Program-made: the position numbers and the translations under genes
Assembly: GCA_965214295.1 (NCBI GenBank)
Contig: OZ243944.1
Span: 3,906,001-3,970,000 of the forward strand
Length of the DNA stretch: 64,000 bases
From: JAJDUF01 sp965214295
Lineage (GTDB): Bacteria; Chloroflexota; UBA11872; UBA12225; JAJDUF01
Direction of reading: 5' to 3'
Shown: in pieces, positions 27,611 through 34,083 of the stretch
Position numbering within the stretch: position 1 is the stretch's first letter
Layout of the letters: every line of letters begins with the position of its first letter
The notes under the pieces: generated by a model
Seen by the model: only the letters and a program-made list of their open reading frames with translations
What the model was told of the DNA's origin: nothing
Database searches by the model: none

Positions 27611-28366
27611 CTCCTGGCGCCGGAAGATGGCCCAAGCGCTGGCGAGGGCAGCGGCGATGACCCCGATACTGACCCCGAGCGCCGGCCAGTAGGTTGCACT
27701 GCTGCCAGCCATCAGTTCAACGCCCCAGCCGATCAACTGACCCGGCAGATACTCACCAATGCCGGGCACAGCACTCATACTGGCCAGAACGATCATCGCA
27801 CCGAAGGCCATACCGCCAGCGGCCACCTGCGACTTGGTCAGTGTGCTGCACAGCAGCGTCAAGGCAATATAGATGAGCACGAATAGGAACATCAGCCCAT
27901 TGAGGGCCACCCACGCCGCAATGTCCATGGCCTCGAAGAGCATCAGCGTGTAGTAATAGCACACTGCTCCGGCCAGAGTGAAGCTGACGGCGAATGTGAG
28001 CGCAATAGCGACGAGCTTGGCCAGCAGGAAGATGCCACGCGGCAGCGGTTTAGCCAGCATCAGCGCGGCCGTGCCCTTGTCCTTTTCCTGAGCTACTGTG
28101 CCCATCGTCACGAGCAGCGCAATCACGACCCCGAACTGACTGAGATTCCCAAGATACTGCTTCACCGCCTCGTTCACGCTTGGTAGCGGCAGGAGGGCAG
28201 CAACCTCCTCACCATTCGGCAGCGCAAGCTTAATGGCCTCCAGCGTATATTTCGCAGTCACTGGCGAGAGCAGACCGAAGAAGAGCAACACTGCCGCCAC
28301 GATGAGCAGGCGATACGAGGACCATTGTTCGAGCAGCTCTTTGCGGAGGGCTGTGAAGAAGATCAT
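27605..28366 (-). CDS. ABC-2 type transporter permease (YxlG-like)
   Basis: 253 residues with about six membrane helices and the ABC-2 permease layout (first helix near 20, a long extracytoplasmic loop about 40-75, then GTVAQEKDKGTAALMLAKPLPRG as the cytoplasmic coupling region). Works with the ATPase immediately upstream; the stop of that gene overlaps this start by 4 bp. The gene trio with the PLDc_N protein resembles Bacillus yxlEFG. Confidence 0.85.
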   Translation of the reverse strand: MIFFTALRKELLEQWSSYRLLIVAAVLLFFGLLSPVTAKYTLEAIKLALPNGEEVAALLPLPSVNEAVKQYLGNLSQFGVVIALLVTMGTVAQEKDKGTAALMLAKPLPRGIFLLAKLVAIALTFAVSFTLAGAVCYYYTLMLFEAMDIAAWVALNGLMFLFVLIYIALTLLCSTLTKSQVAAGGMAFGAMIVLASMSAVPGIGEYLPGQLIGWGVELMAGSSATYWPALGVSIGVIAAALASAWAIFRRQEL

Positions 28367-29304
28367 CCTCTGTGCTCTGCTCTCACCAGCCGCAGGAATA
28401 CGTCCTCGAGCGACGGTCTGACCATCTCGTAGCGTGCGATCACCAGGCCGGCTTGCACAGCCGAGGCAAGCAACTCGCGTTGAGCGGCCTGCACGTCGCT
28501 GACGACGATCCGCGCGCGCTGCCCCTGCACCGTGGTCGACTCAATCCATGGCCTTGCGTCTAACGCTCTGGTCCAGCGGTACAAGGGTATGTCTGCACCG
28601 TTGGCGGTTTCGACCTCAAACACCGGCTCGGCGTAACGGGAGAGGAGGTCTTCACGCTTCTCCTGAGTGACCATCCGCCCCCCGGAGATGATGCCGACAG
28701 TGTCACACACCCGCTCTACGTCATCCAAGATGTGCGTGGACATCAGTACCGTGCATTGGCCTTGCAGCGCCTCGATCAAGCCGAGCATTTCCTTGCGTCC
28801 TGCCGGATCGAGAGAGCTTACCGGCTCGTCGAGCAGCAGCACTTTGGGGCGATTGACCAGCGCCTGTGCCAGGCCGAGCCGCTGGCGCATACCCCCGGAA
28901 TACTCACCGATTTTGCGCTTGGCGGCCGCGGTCAAGCCAACGGTGCCCAGTAGCTCCTTGGTGCGCGCATCGCGCTCCATCGCTGAGAGGCCAAAGACCC
29001 GCCCTATGTAGTTGAGGAAGCCTTGCCCGGTCATCCAAGGGTAGAAGGCCAGGTCTTGAGGCATGTAGCCGATGCTGCGTGTGGTCTCGCTGTTGCCCCG
29101 ACCGACCTCGACACCTGCGACCCACGCCCGGCCGCTGGTGGGCTTGGCAAGGCCGGCGAGAATGCGGATCGCAGTCGTTTTGCCCGCACCATTCGGCCCG
29201 AGGAAGCCGTAGATAGAGCCAGGCTCGACAGCGAGGTCCAGCCCATCGAGTGCGCGCACTTCGCCGTAGTGCTTGTGCAGGGACTCGGTGCGAACGGCGC
29301 TCAT
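28363..29304 (-). CDS. ABC transporter ATP-binding protein (YxlF-like)
   Basis: 313 residues from the ATG at 29304 (MSAVRTESLHKHYGEVRALD). Walker A GPNGAGKTTAIRIL, Q-loop MPQDLAFYPWM, signature YSGGMRQRLGLAQALV and Walker B VLLLDEPVSSLDP are all intact. The C-terminal extension of about 90 residues is typical of ABC-2 ATPases. The frame is open upstream, but the chosen start overlaps the stop of the preceding PLDc_N gene by 4 bp (ATGA), the usual coupled arrangement. Confidence 0.92.
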   Translation of the reverse strand: MSAVRTESLHKHYGEVRALDGLDLAVEPGSIYGFLGPNGAGKTTAIRILAGLAKPTSGRAWVAGVEVGRGNSETTRSIGYMPQDLAFYPWMTGQGFLNYIGRVFGLSAMERDARTKELLGTVGLTAAAKRKIGEYSGGMRQRLGLAQALVNRPKVLLLDEPVSSLDPAGRKEMLGLIEALQGQCTVLMSTHILDDVERVCDTVGIISGGRMVTQEKREDLLSRYAEPVFEVETANGADIPLYRWTRALDARPWIESTTVQGQRARIVVSDVQAAQRELLASAVQAGLVIARYEMVRPSLEDVFLRLVRAEHRG

Positions 29305-29495
29305 TCTTCGCGGCCTATCGTCAGGTAAACAATCGGTCCAATGAGGTTGACGAAGAGGATGATGACCGCCCAGACCCACTTGGGGCCGCGCGTTCTCTTC
29401 CGCCGCACCAAGTCCCTCGCGGCGACAATGATCAGGACGAACTGAAGCGCGATGAGCGGGATCAGCAGCGGGAGTAGGGAAGTAATCTCGTCCAT
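29301..29495 (-). CDS. Small PLDc_N-domain membrane protein (YxlE-like)
   Basis: 64 residues with two membrane helices (about 6-27 and 42-60) separated by a basic loop RRKRTRGPKWVW. The closing segment NLIGPIVYLTIGR is the phospholipase D nuclease N-terminal (PLDc_N) signature. In Bacillus, yxlE sits with ATPase yxlF and permease yxlG, and that trio acts as a negative regulator of a sigma factor. The same order is seen here, but no sigma factor gene is next to it. Confidence 0.85.
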   Translation of the reverse strand: MDEITSLLPLLIPLIALQFVLIIVAARDLVRRKRTRGPKWVWAVIILFVNLIGPIVYLTIGREE

Positions 29496-29579
29496 TAGCT
29501 TATTCTGCCCCCTGTGGCCCCCCCTGTGGCGTCCCGCCGCACCATGCCCTTGTCCGGGAGGCGAATGGCACCGCGCCGG

Positions 29580-29894
29580 CTATTCTACGATGACCGCTGT
29601 GCCGTAAGCCAGTATCTCGGCAGCGCCGCCTTGGATGGCTGACGTGCCGAGCCGGACGTTCACCACGGCGTTGGCGCCTAGCGCTTCGGCCTCGCGGATC
29701 ATCCGCCGCATTGCTTCTTCTCGCGCTTCCGCCAGCAGGGCAGAATACTCCTCCACCTCACCGCCGAATATGGTCCGCAGGCTCGCGACTATGTCGTGGC
29801 CAACGTGACGAGCACGCACGGTGTTCCCCTTCACGACACTGAGTACGCGGACGATGTCCTTGCCGGGGACTGTTGCGGTCGTTACGATCATCAT
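29580..29894 (-). CDS. YbjQ/UPF0145-family protein
   Basis: 104 residues, the normal length for the family. Characteristic segments are VTTATVPGKDIVRVLSVVKGNTV, IVASLRTIFGGEVEEYSALLAEAREEAMRRM and LGANAVVNVRL. Members form pentameric beta-barrel rings and are annotated as putative heavy-metal-binding; the true function is not established. Confidence 0.92.
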   Translation of the reverse strand: MMIVTTATVPGKDIVRVLSVVKGNTVRARHVGHDIVASLRTIFGGEVEEYSALLAEAREEAMRRMIREAEALGANAVVNVRLGTSAIQGGAAEILAYGTAVIVE

Positions 29895-29948
29895 GGGTCT
29901 CGTCTCCTGTCCGATCTCTATAGCCTACGGCTCAGTGCCAGCTTGAGG

Positions 29949-30341
29949 TTAGAAATGGAACCGGCTCGCAAGCCACGCGACGCGAGGGCCAGCAAGCAAG
30001 AGGGCGAGAATGAGCACGCTAATCACAGTACCGGGGGAGGCTTCTGGCCAGCTCGCCACGCTAATGATGAGCGAAAGAGCAACAGTAGCTACGGCTAACG
30101 CATACCACCAGGGTTGCCCCATCGCGAGACCCAGGGCCGCTGCCACAAAGCCAATGGTAGCGGCAAGCCACAGAATGCCCAGCAAGCGTATACCCGCATC
30201 GCCAATGTCCAGCCGTCCGGCCAAGAGGGTAGTTTTGTAGGGCAACTCCTCAATGTGGGCAAGTTGCCAAGGAACGACAAAGCCGAGCAGGTGGATCACC
30301 CCATGAACGGCAAGCACGATGGTCAGTAGGATATTCCACAT
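29949..30341 (-). CDS. Unidentified four-helix membrane protein
   Basis: 130 residues from an ATG with GGGAGG 5 bases upstream. Four hydrophobic helices (about 3-22, 45-70, 75-95, 103-123). It starts MWNILLTIVLAVHGVIHLLG, a pattern seen in small proteins of Actinobacteria and Chloroflexota without known role. The frame extends further upstream but lacks hydrophobic pattern there. It follows the 96-residue membrane ORF by 19 bp. Confidence 0.75.
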   Translation of the reverse strand: MWNILLTIVLAVHGVIHLLGFVVPWQLAHIEELPYKTTLLAGRLDIGDAGIRLLGILWLAATIGFVAAALGLAMGQPWWYALAVATVALSLIISVASWPEASPGTVISVLILALLLAGPRVAWLASRFHF

Positions 30342-30360
30342 CGGCGCCTCCCGCCGGCGC

Positions 30361-30651
30361 TCAGTGCGCGCCGCCGGCGGTGTCGTCTGTGCTAGGGGCG
30401 TCGGGCGCGTCGTCCTGCCCCGGCAGTCCCAGGTAGGCAAAGGCCGCGAGGATGACGGCCGCAACCCCAAAGAGGGCTGCTACAAACCACCAGTCCGATA
30501 CGTCCGGCCAGGTCGGCAGCGCGATCAAGGCACAGACCAGCGCTACGAAGAGACTCACTACTGCGAACGGGCTGGGGGGGTCGCCACCGACAATCTCGGC
30601 GTACCGATCGCTGTTCGTCGGCGTGGGCGGCGCATCGCTATCAACTGCCAT
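30361..30651 (-). CDS. Unidentified two-helix membrane protein
   Basis: 96 residues. A polar N-terminus of about 25 residues (MAVDSDAPPTPTNSDRYAEI) precedes two helices (about 28-46 and 53-75) and an acidic tail ending DDTAGGAH. The ATG follows AGAGG. Probably co-transcribed with the four-helix protein downstream. No family recognised. Confidence 0.65.
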   Translation of the reverse strand: MAVDSDAPPTPTNSDRYAEIVGGDPPSPFAVVSLFVALVCALIALPTWPDVSDWWFVAALFGVAAVILAAFAYLGLPGQDDAPDAPSTDDTAGGAH

Positions 30652-30742
30652 GGGCAATACCTCTCGTCCGGTAATCCGTCCCCAGGCGCAGGATTGCCTG
30701 TGTAGGGGTGTCCCTAGTGGGCACCCAGGCTTGATCCGAACT

Positions 30743-31039
30743 CTACTCGCCGGGCACCGGGGACGGGCCGGCCGTCCCGGTATCGAGACCTTCCAGCTTG
30801 ATGCCCAGGAACCCCACCACGTCATAGCCGTAGAGATAGACGCGCCCCGGCGGTACCGCGGCGTGCTGCGCTTGGTCTACGACCGCGCCCGTGGCGGCGT
30901 CAACGTACTTCATGTCCCGGCGCAGCGCCGCCCCTGGAAAGTACTTCCCCAACTGGTACCACTGCTCCAGTGGCACATGCTCCTGCGCCCAGGGAAAATT
31001 GTCGCGCTCCAAGAGCCAGCGCTCCATGTTCTGTGCCAT
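30743..31039 (-). CDS. Unidentified soluble protein, 98 residues
   Basis: Begins MAQNMERWLLERDNFPWAQE and is rich in aromatic residues, with YVDAATGAVVDQAQHAAVPP and YLYGYDVVGFLGIKL later. No membrane segment, no signal peptide and no recognised domain. It is in the same orientation as the small membrane protein genes downstream. Confidence 0.6.
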   Translation of the reverse strand: MAQNMERWLLERDNFPWAQEHVPLEQWYQLGKYFPGAALRRDMKYVDAATGAVVDQAQHAAVPPGRVYLYGYDVVGFLGIKLEGLDTGTAGPSPVPGE

Positions 31040-31160
31040 ACAGCGGTGTCTTTCTCCCGGTTTCTACCGGCCGGATTCGCCACGCCATGATACCAAATTT
31101 GCCGCGCTGCCGCCATCCATATGGGGCAGCCGGTTGCTGCGCGGCCCCCCTTCCCTCCAG

Positions 31161-31225
31161 GGAAGAGGCCGAGGGAAGAGGCCGGGGGAAGAGGCCGGGG
31201 GAAGAGGCCGAGGGAAGAGGCCGGG
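31161..31225. repeat. Five tandem 13-bp units
   Basis: GGAAGAGGCCGRG is repeated five times without gaps (units ending GAG, GGG, GGG, GAG, GGG), followed by GGTGAGG. It lies just outside the transposon, near the 3' end of the interrupted membrane protein gene. There are no spacers, so this is not CRISPR. Confidence 0.9.
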
Positions 31226-31247
31226 GGTGAGGTCTACGCCTCCAGGA

Positions 31248-31358
31248 TCACCGCAGCGTTCGGAGCATCCACAGCACGTTCAGTCCCGCGATTCCCCCCG
31301 CCACTACCCAGAGCAACATACCCAGGGGCGGGAAGATTTGCAGGCCCACTCCTAATCC
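31248..31358 (-). pseudogene. 3' part of a small membrane protein gene interrupted by the transposon
   Basis: Reading on the minus strand from the left target duplication, the frame continues GLGVGLQIFPPLG, then a hydrophobic helix, and stops with TGA at 31250-31248 after WMLRTLR. It has no start of its own. It joins in frame to the 5' part at 34089-34204 when the transposon and one 8-bp target copy are removed, giving a 72-residue protein with two helices. Confidence 0.85.
31351..31358. repeat. Left 8-bp target site duplication
   Basis: CCTAATCC, identical to 34089-34096 on the other side of the element. Eight bp is the duplication length expected for IS1595-family transposition. Confidence 0.9.
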
Positions 31359-31381
31359 GGAGATTATCTACTGAAATAACC
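31359..31381. repeat. Left terminal inverted repeat of the transposon
   Basis: 23 bp starting GGAGATTATC and ending GAAATAACC. It pairs with 34066-34088 with five mismatches. It immediately follows the left target duplication. Confidence 0.9.
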
Positions 31382-31392
31382 AACGGATTGTC

Positions 31393-31429
31393 GGCTCGGT
31401 GGTCTAGCCCACATGTAGACCACCGAGCC
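31393..31429. terminator. 14-bp perfect hairpin inside the left transposon end
   Basis: GGCTCGGTGGTCTA (31393-31406) and TAGACCACCGAGCC (31416-31429) are perfectly complementary with a 9-base loop. There is no U-run, so it may block translation or transcription entering from outside rather than be a classic terminator. Confidence 0.6.
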
Positions 31430-31452
31430 TTCCCCAACCCAAAAGGAGTAGT

Positions 31453-31481
31453 GCAGCGGCGTCCGTAACACCCGCCGCTGC
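31453..31481. repeat. Second hairpin in the transposon left end
   Basis: GCAGCGGCG (31453-31461) and CGCCGCTGC (31473-31481) form a perfect 9-bp stem with an 11-base loop, followed by a pyrimidine-rich GCTCTCATTCT. Together with the hairpin at 31393-31429 it fills the non-coding space ahead of the transposase promoter. Confidence 0.6.
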
Positions 31482-31526
31482 GCTCTCATTCTACCAAGAA
31501 GGCATTTAGCAATCTGGCTGATTCAC

Positions 31527-31555
31527 TTGACACATGCCGCCCATTAGTGTATACT
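31527..31555 (+). promoter_or_regulatory. Sigma-70-type promoter of the transposase
   Basis: TTGACA at 31527-31532, a 17-bp spacer, and TATACT at 31550-31555. The -10 ends 7 bases before the transposase ATG, so the transcript would start at or next to the start codon (a leaderless mRNA). Confidence 0.85.
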
Positions 31556-31562
31556 GTATAGT

Positions 31563-32459
31563 ATGAAGAAACGCATGAGTTTGCTCGACTTCCTTCGGAA
31601 GTTCCCTGATGACGCTTCAGCCGAACAATGGTTCATTGAGAAGCGTTGGCCGAACGGCATCACATGTCCGCATTGTGAAAGCCGCAACGTTCAGGAGCGG
31701 ACTACGCACCCCACTATGCCGCACCGCTGCCGAACTTGCCGTAAGTTCTTCAGTGTCAAGACGGGTAGCGTTATGCGCGATAGTCGGTTGGGCTATCAGA
31801 AATGGCTACTTGCCATGTACCTTCTTACTGAGGCCAAGAAGGGTATTTCAAGCGTTGACCTGTCTGAGAAGCTAGGCGTCACTCAGAAAACGGCTTGGTA
31901 CTTGGCTCACCGACTGCGTACTACTTGGAAGTTAGACGGCTCGCTGTTTTCGGAGACGGTTGAAGCTGACGAAACGTATGTCGGTGGCTCTGACAAGTGG
32001 CGTCACCTTAACAAGCGCAAGCAGCGCCAGAAGACGCCGGTTATCGGCCTGAAGGAACGCGAGAGCGGTAAGGTGCGGACTGGCATCATGTATGATGTTG
32101 ACCGTCGCACAATGCACAGTTGGCTTGCGGGCAAGGTTAGCGATATGGCTGCCCTGTTTACCGATCAGGCATCCTGCTACGTCGGGGCGGACGTTGCGCT
32201 TCACTGTAGCGTCAACCATTCTAAGAAGCAGTACGTAGACGGCGATGTTCACACGAACGGCATCGAAAGCTACTGGACTGGCCTGAAGCGCAGCTATCAC
32301 GGTGTCTACCACTGGTGGTCAGACAAGCACTTACACCGCTACCTGAGCGAGCTTGAAGGGCGCTTCAATAGTCGTGACCTGAAAACGCTTGACCGTCTGG
32401 CCGTCGTTGCGGACGGCATGTGTGGCGAGCATCTGCCGTATGCGAGCTTGACGGCTTGA
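31563..32459 (+). CDS. IS1595-family transposase (ISXO2-like)
   Basis: 298 residues. The N-terminus (about 35-75) holds a zinc ribbon: CPHCESRN and CRTCRKFFSVKTGSVM. The catalytic ISXO2-like domain follows, with the first acidic residue in VEADETYVGGSD, the second in FTDQASCYVG and the third block in HTNGIESYWTGLKRSYHG, ending with HLHRYLSELEGRFNSR. It cuts and joins the element ends. No ribosome binding site precedes the ATG, in line with the promoter position. The frame is intact, so the element may be active. Confidence 0.95.
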   Translation: MKKRMSLLDFLRKFPDDASAEQWFIEKRWPNGITCPHCESRNVQERTTHPTMPHRCRTCRKFFSVKTGSVMRDSRLGYQKWLLAMYLLTEAKKGISSVDLSEKLGVTQKTAWYLAHRLRTTWKLDGSLFSETVEADETYVGGSDKWRHLNKRKQRQKTPVIGLKERESGKVRTGIMYDVDRRTMHSWLAGKVSDMAALFTDQASCYVGADVALHCSVNHSKKQYVDGDVHTNGIESYWTGLKRSYHGVYHWWSDKHLHRYLSELEGRFNSRDLKTLDRLAVVADGMCGEHLPYASLTA

Positions 32460-32502
32460 CATTCCAGTGACACGGGTGTACCATACAGATGTAGGTACAC
32501 CC
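32456..32502 (+). promoter_or_regulatory. Promoter with overlapping inverted repeat ahead of the 50-residue ORF
   Basis: TTGACA (32456-32461) overlaps the transposase stop codon; after 17 bp comes TACCAT (32479-32484). A perfect 9-bp inverted repeat, GGGTGTACC (32474-32482) and GGTACACCC (32494-32502), covers the -10 and the expected start point. It could be an operator or an early hairpin in the transcript. Confidence 0.7.
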
Positions 32503-32521
32503 GCACTCATTGAGAGGAATC

Positions 32522-32674
32522 ATGCCAAACGACACAGACAAAAAGCGCGAGCTACCGAAACGCGACGCGAGACGCCACATTGAGCCTATCCGCGCCAGTA
32601 TGGACGACCTTGCACGCGCTATGTTCCGAGTACCACCTGAGAAGGTGGACGCGGTGGAACGGCAGAGAGGATAA
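32522..32674 (+). CDS. 50-residue passenger protein of the transposon
   Basis: ATG preceded by GAGAGGAATC. The product starts MPNDTDKKRELPKRDARRHI and is followed by the motif ASMDDLARAMFRVPPEKVD; it ends ERQRG and is strongly basic at the N-terminus. The xLxxAxFxVPxxKVD-type segment resembles short ORFs I have seen beside IS1595 transposases, but I cannot name a family. It has its own promoter and an inverted repeat over it, so autoregulation is possible. Its stop codon touches the 3' end of the tRNA-like gene on the other strand. Confidence 0.7.
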   Translation: MPNDTDKKRELPKRDARRHIEPIRASMDDLARAMFRVPPEKVDAVERQRG

Positions 32675-32745
32675 TCCGACCGCCAGGAATCGAACCTGAA
32701 TCTCACGCCTCTAACAGCGGCGCTCTACCATTGAGCTACAGCCGG
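32675..32745 (-). tRNA. tRNA-like gene, nearest to tRNA-Asn(GUU), irregular anticodon arm
   Basis: 71 bases on the minus strand. The acceptor stem is CCGGCTG with CGGTCGG (seven pairs, two wobble). The D arm is GCTC-AATGGTA-GAGC with the invariant GG. The T arm is TCAGG-TTCGATT-CCTGG with the invariant TTCGA. No CCA is encoded. Between the D and anticodon loops there are only four bases (GCCG) instead of six; the loop reads CTGTTAG (U33, anticodon GUU), and the stem would be GCC/GGC with a G-A mismatch next to the loop. The variable region has six bases. It may be an odd functional tRNA, a decayed one, or a tRNA mimic. Confidence 0.6.
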
Positions 32746-32752
32746 TATCCCC

Positions 32753-32782
32753 AGAGTACCTTGTAGCGGTAGAGTGTGTCAA
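32753..32782 (-). promoter_or_regulatory. Promoter of the tRNA-like gene
   Basis: On the minus strand TTGACA (32782-32777), an 18-bp spacer and TACTCT (32758-32753). The start point would fall at about 32746, one base from the mature 5' end of the tRNA-like sequence. Confidence 0.7.
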
Positions 32783-32816
32783 GGAACCGGAGCCTAGTGC
32801 TCCGGTTCCTCTTTTT
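32783..32816 (+). terminator. Intrinsic terminator inside the transposon
   Basis: GGAACCGGAGC (32783-32793) pairs with GCTCCGGTTCC (32799-32809) around the loop CTAGT, followed by TCTTTTTC. It should end plus-strand transcripts from the transposase and 50-residue ORF before the CAP gene promoter. Confidence 0.85.
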
Positions 32817-32817
32817 C

Positions 32818-32846
32818 TTGACACGGAATCCTGGCCGTGTTACCAT
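32818..32846 (+). promoter_or_regulatory. Promoter of the CAP-domain gene
   Basis: TTGACA at 32818-32823, a 17-bp spacer and TACCAT at 32841-32846. The same -35, spacing and -10 occur at 32456-32484, so the two passenger genes share a promoter type. It implies a leader of about 155 nt before the ATG at 33007. Confidence 0.75.
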
Positions 32847-32853
32847 TGCCCTA

Positions 32854-32999
32854 CTTCCTACCAGAAGCGCGTATCACGCCAGAGCATAAAGCTGGTTCAT
32901 TCTCTATGGCGTCTTAGCTGGGATAGATTGCGTCTCCCTGCGGATGCTAAGGGAATGTGCCGCTTTTGGTAGGAAGCCACTATCCCGCGTCGCAGGGAG
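32854..32999 (+). ncRNA. Structured leader of the CAP-domain gene (candidate cis-regulatory RNA)
   Basis: CTTCCTACCAGAAGCG (32854-32869) pairs with CGCTTTTGGTAGGAAG (32961-32976), 15 of 16 positions. GGGATAG (32920-32926) can pair with CTATCCC (32980-32986). CTCCCTGCG (32934-32942) can pair with CGCAGGGAG (32991-32999), which contains the Shine-Dalgarno sequence of the CAP gene. These pairings cannot all form together, so alternative folds that hide or free the ribosome binding site are possible. No known riboswitch class is recognised. Confidence 0.5.
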
Positions 33000-33006
33000 G
33001 CTTCCT

Positions 33007-34083
33007 ATGCTCAGTAAGCGCGATCTTCTCAAGGCTGGTGTAGCAGCTACAGCGAGTGTGTTTCTTCCTAAGCAAGTTACGGCAGTTACCTACGCTGACT
33101 ACATGCTCAACATGATAAACTTGGAGCGCCGCAAAGCAGGCGTTTCAGAAGTAACGCTGGGTACGAACGTAGCAGCACAACGCCATGCAGAAAACATGGT
33201 CAAGTTCTGTCACTACGGGCATTGGGGAGTAGACGGTACACTGCCATATATGCGCTACAGTCTAGCTGGCGGGTATCAGCGCAATGCGGAAAATGCTTCA
33301 GGCCGTAGCTACTGCTACATAGAAAGAAGACTAATATCACCCCCGCTAGGCCCTCCGCTAATGTTGCTGTATGATCTGATGAGAGGCTTGATGGACAGTC
33401 CAGGACACAAGAAGACTATTCTTGATGCTCTACACGCTAAGGTGAACATTGGCGTAGCCTGGGATGATTACAACTTCAAGATTGTTCAGCAGTTCGAGTC
33501 TGATCTTGTAAGCATGTCTACTCTACCCACTATTGAGAATGGCAAGTTGGCAATGAGTGGTGTTCTGAACCACACTGAACAGCTACCAATCACGCTACCT
33601 TTCTTTACCGTCTCATATGATCCCCCGCCTAGCTTACTTGCTGTGGGTCAGGTCATTAGGTCATATAGCTACCCCAGCAATGAAAGTGCTGGTCGTCCTG
33701 TCGCTATAATATCTTCACTGCATCCGCGCTCCGAAGATAAGACTGTTGAGCTAACCATCTCTAAATGCCTTGATCCTAGTAGCGCACCGTCGTACTCGCA
33801 ACCACCGCAAAATGCTGAGGAATCCGATCTTATCTTTGAGCGAAGCAAGGCATCTAGTTGTCGCTCGGAGAAGCACATGTCCTCTCCCATAAAGCCCGAC
33901 GTATGGGATTACACTGCGGGAGAGCGGTCTTTCTCCATTGAGGCTGATATTGCCGACGTTCTTAGAGAGAATGGCCCTGGCGTGTACACTGTTTCCATGT
34001 TGGCTGTTACACTAGGTATCGTTGTCTGGCAGCACAGCATCTTTCACGATGTTGAATTGCCGACTGGTTATTCAGGTAAGTAA
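33007..34083 (+). CDS. Secreted CAP-domain (SCP/PR-1-like) protein, transposon cargo
   Basis: 358 residues; the ATG follows AGGGAGG. The N-terminus MLSKRDLLKAGVAATASVFL looks like a Tat or Sec signal (KR in place of RR). The CAP domain (about 28-165) shows YMLNMINLERRKAGVSEVTL, QRHAENMVKFCHYGHWGVDG, YQRNAENASG, then DSPGHKKTILDALHAKVNIGVAW, all expected landmarks including the two His and the Glu. The C-terminal half (about 185-355) is probably beta-rich, of no known family. Codon use is AT-richer than in the host genes. The stop codon TAA lies inside the right inverted repeat. Confidence 0.88.
   Translation: MLSKRDLLKAGVAATASVFLPKQVTAVTYADYMLNMINLERRKAGVSEVTLGTNVAAQRHAENMVKFCHYGHWGVDGTLPYMRYSLAGGYQRNAENASGRSYCYIERRLISPPLGPPLMLLYDLMRGLMDSPGHKKTILDALHAKVNIGVAWDDYNFKIVQQFESDLVSMSTLPTIENGKLAMSGVLNHTEQLPITLPFFTVSYDPPPSLLAVGQVIRSYSYPSNESAGRPVAIISSLHPRSEDKTVELTISKCLDPSSAPSYSQPPQNAEESDLIFERSKASSCRSEKHMSSPIKPDVWDYTAGERSFSIEADIADVLRENGPGVYTVSMLAVTLGIVVWQHSIFHDVELPTGYSGK

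Noticed and set aside
31161..31225. CRISPR-like array
   Set aside because: The 13-bp units are directly adjacent without spacers and no cas genes are nearby.
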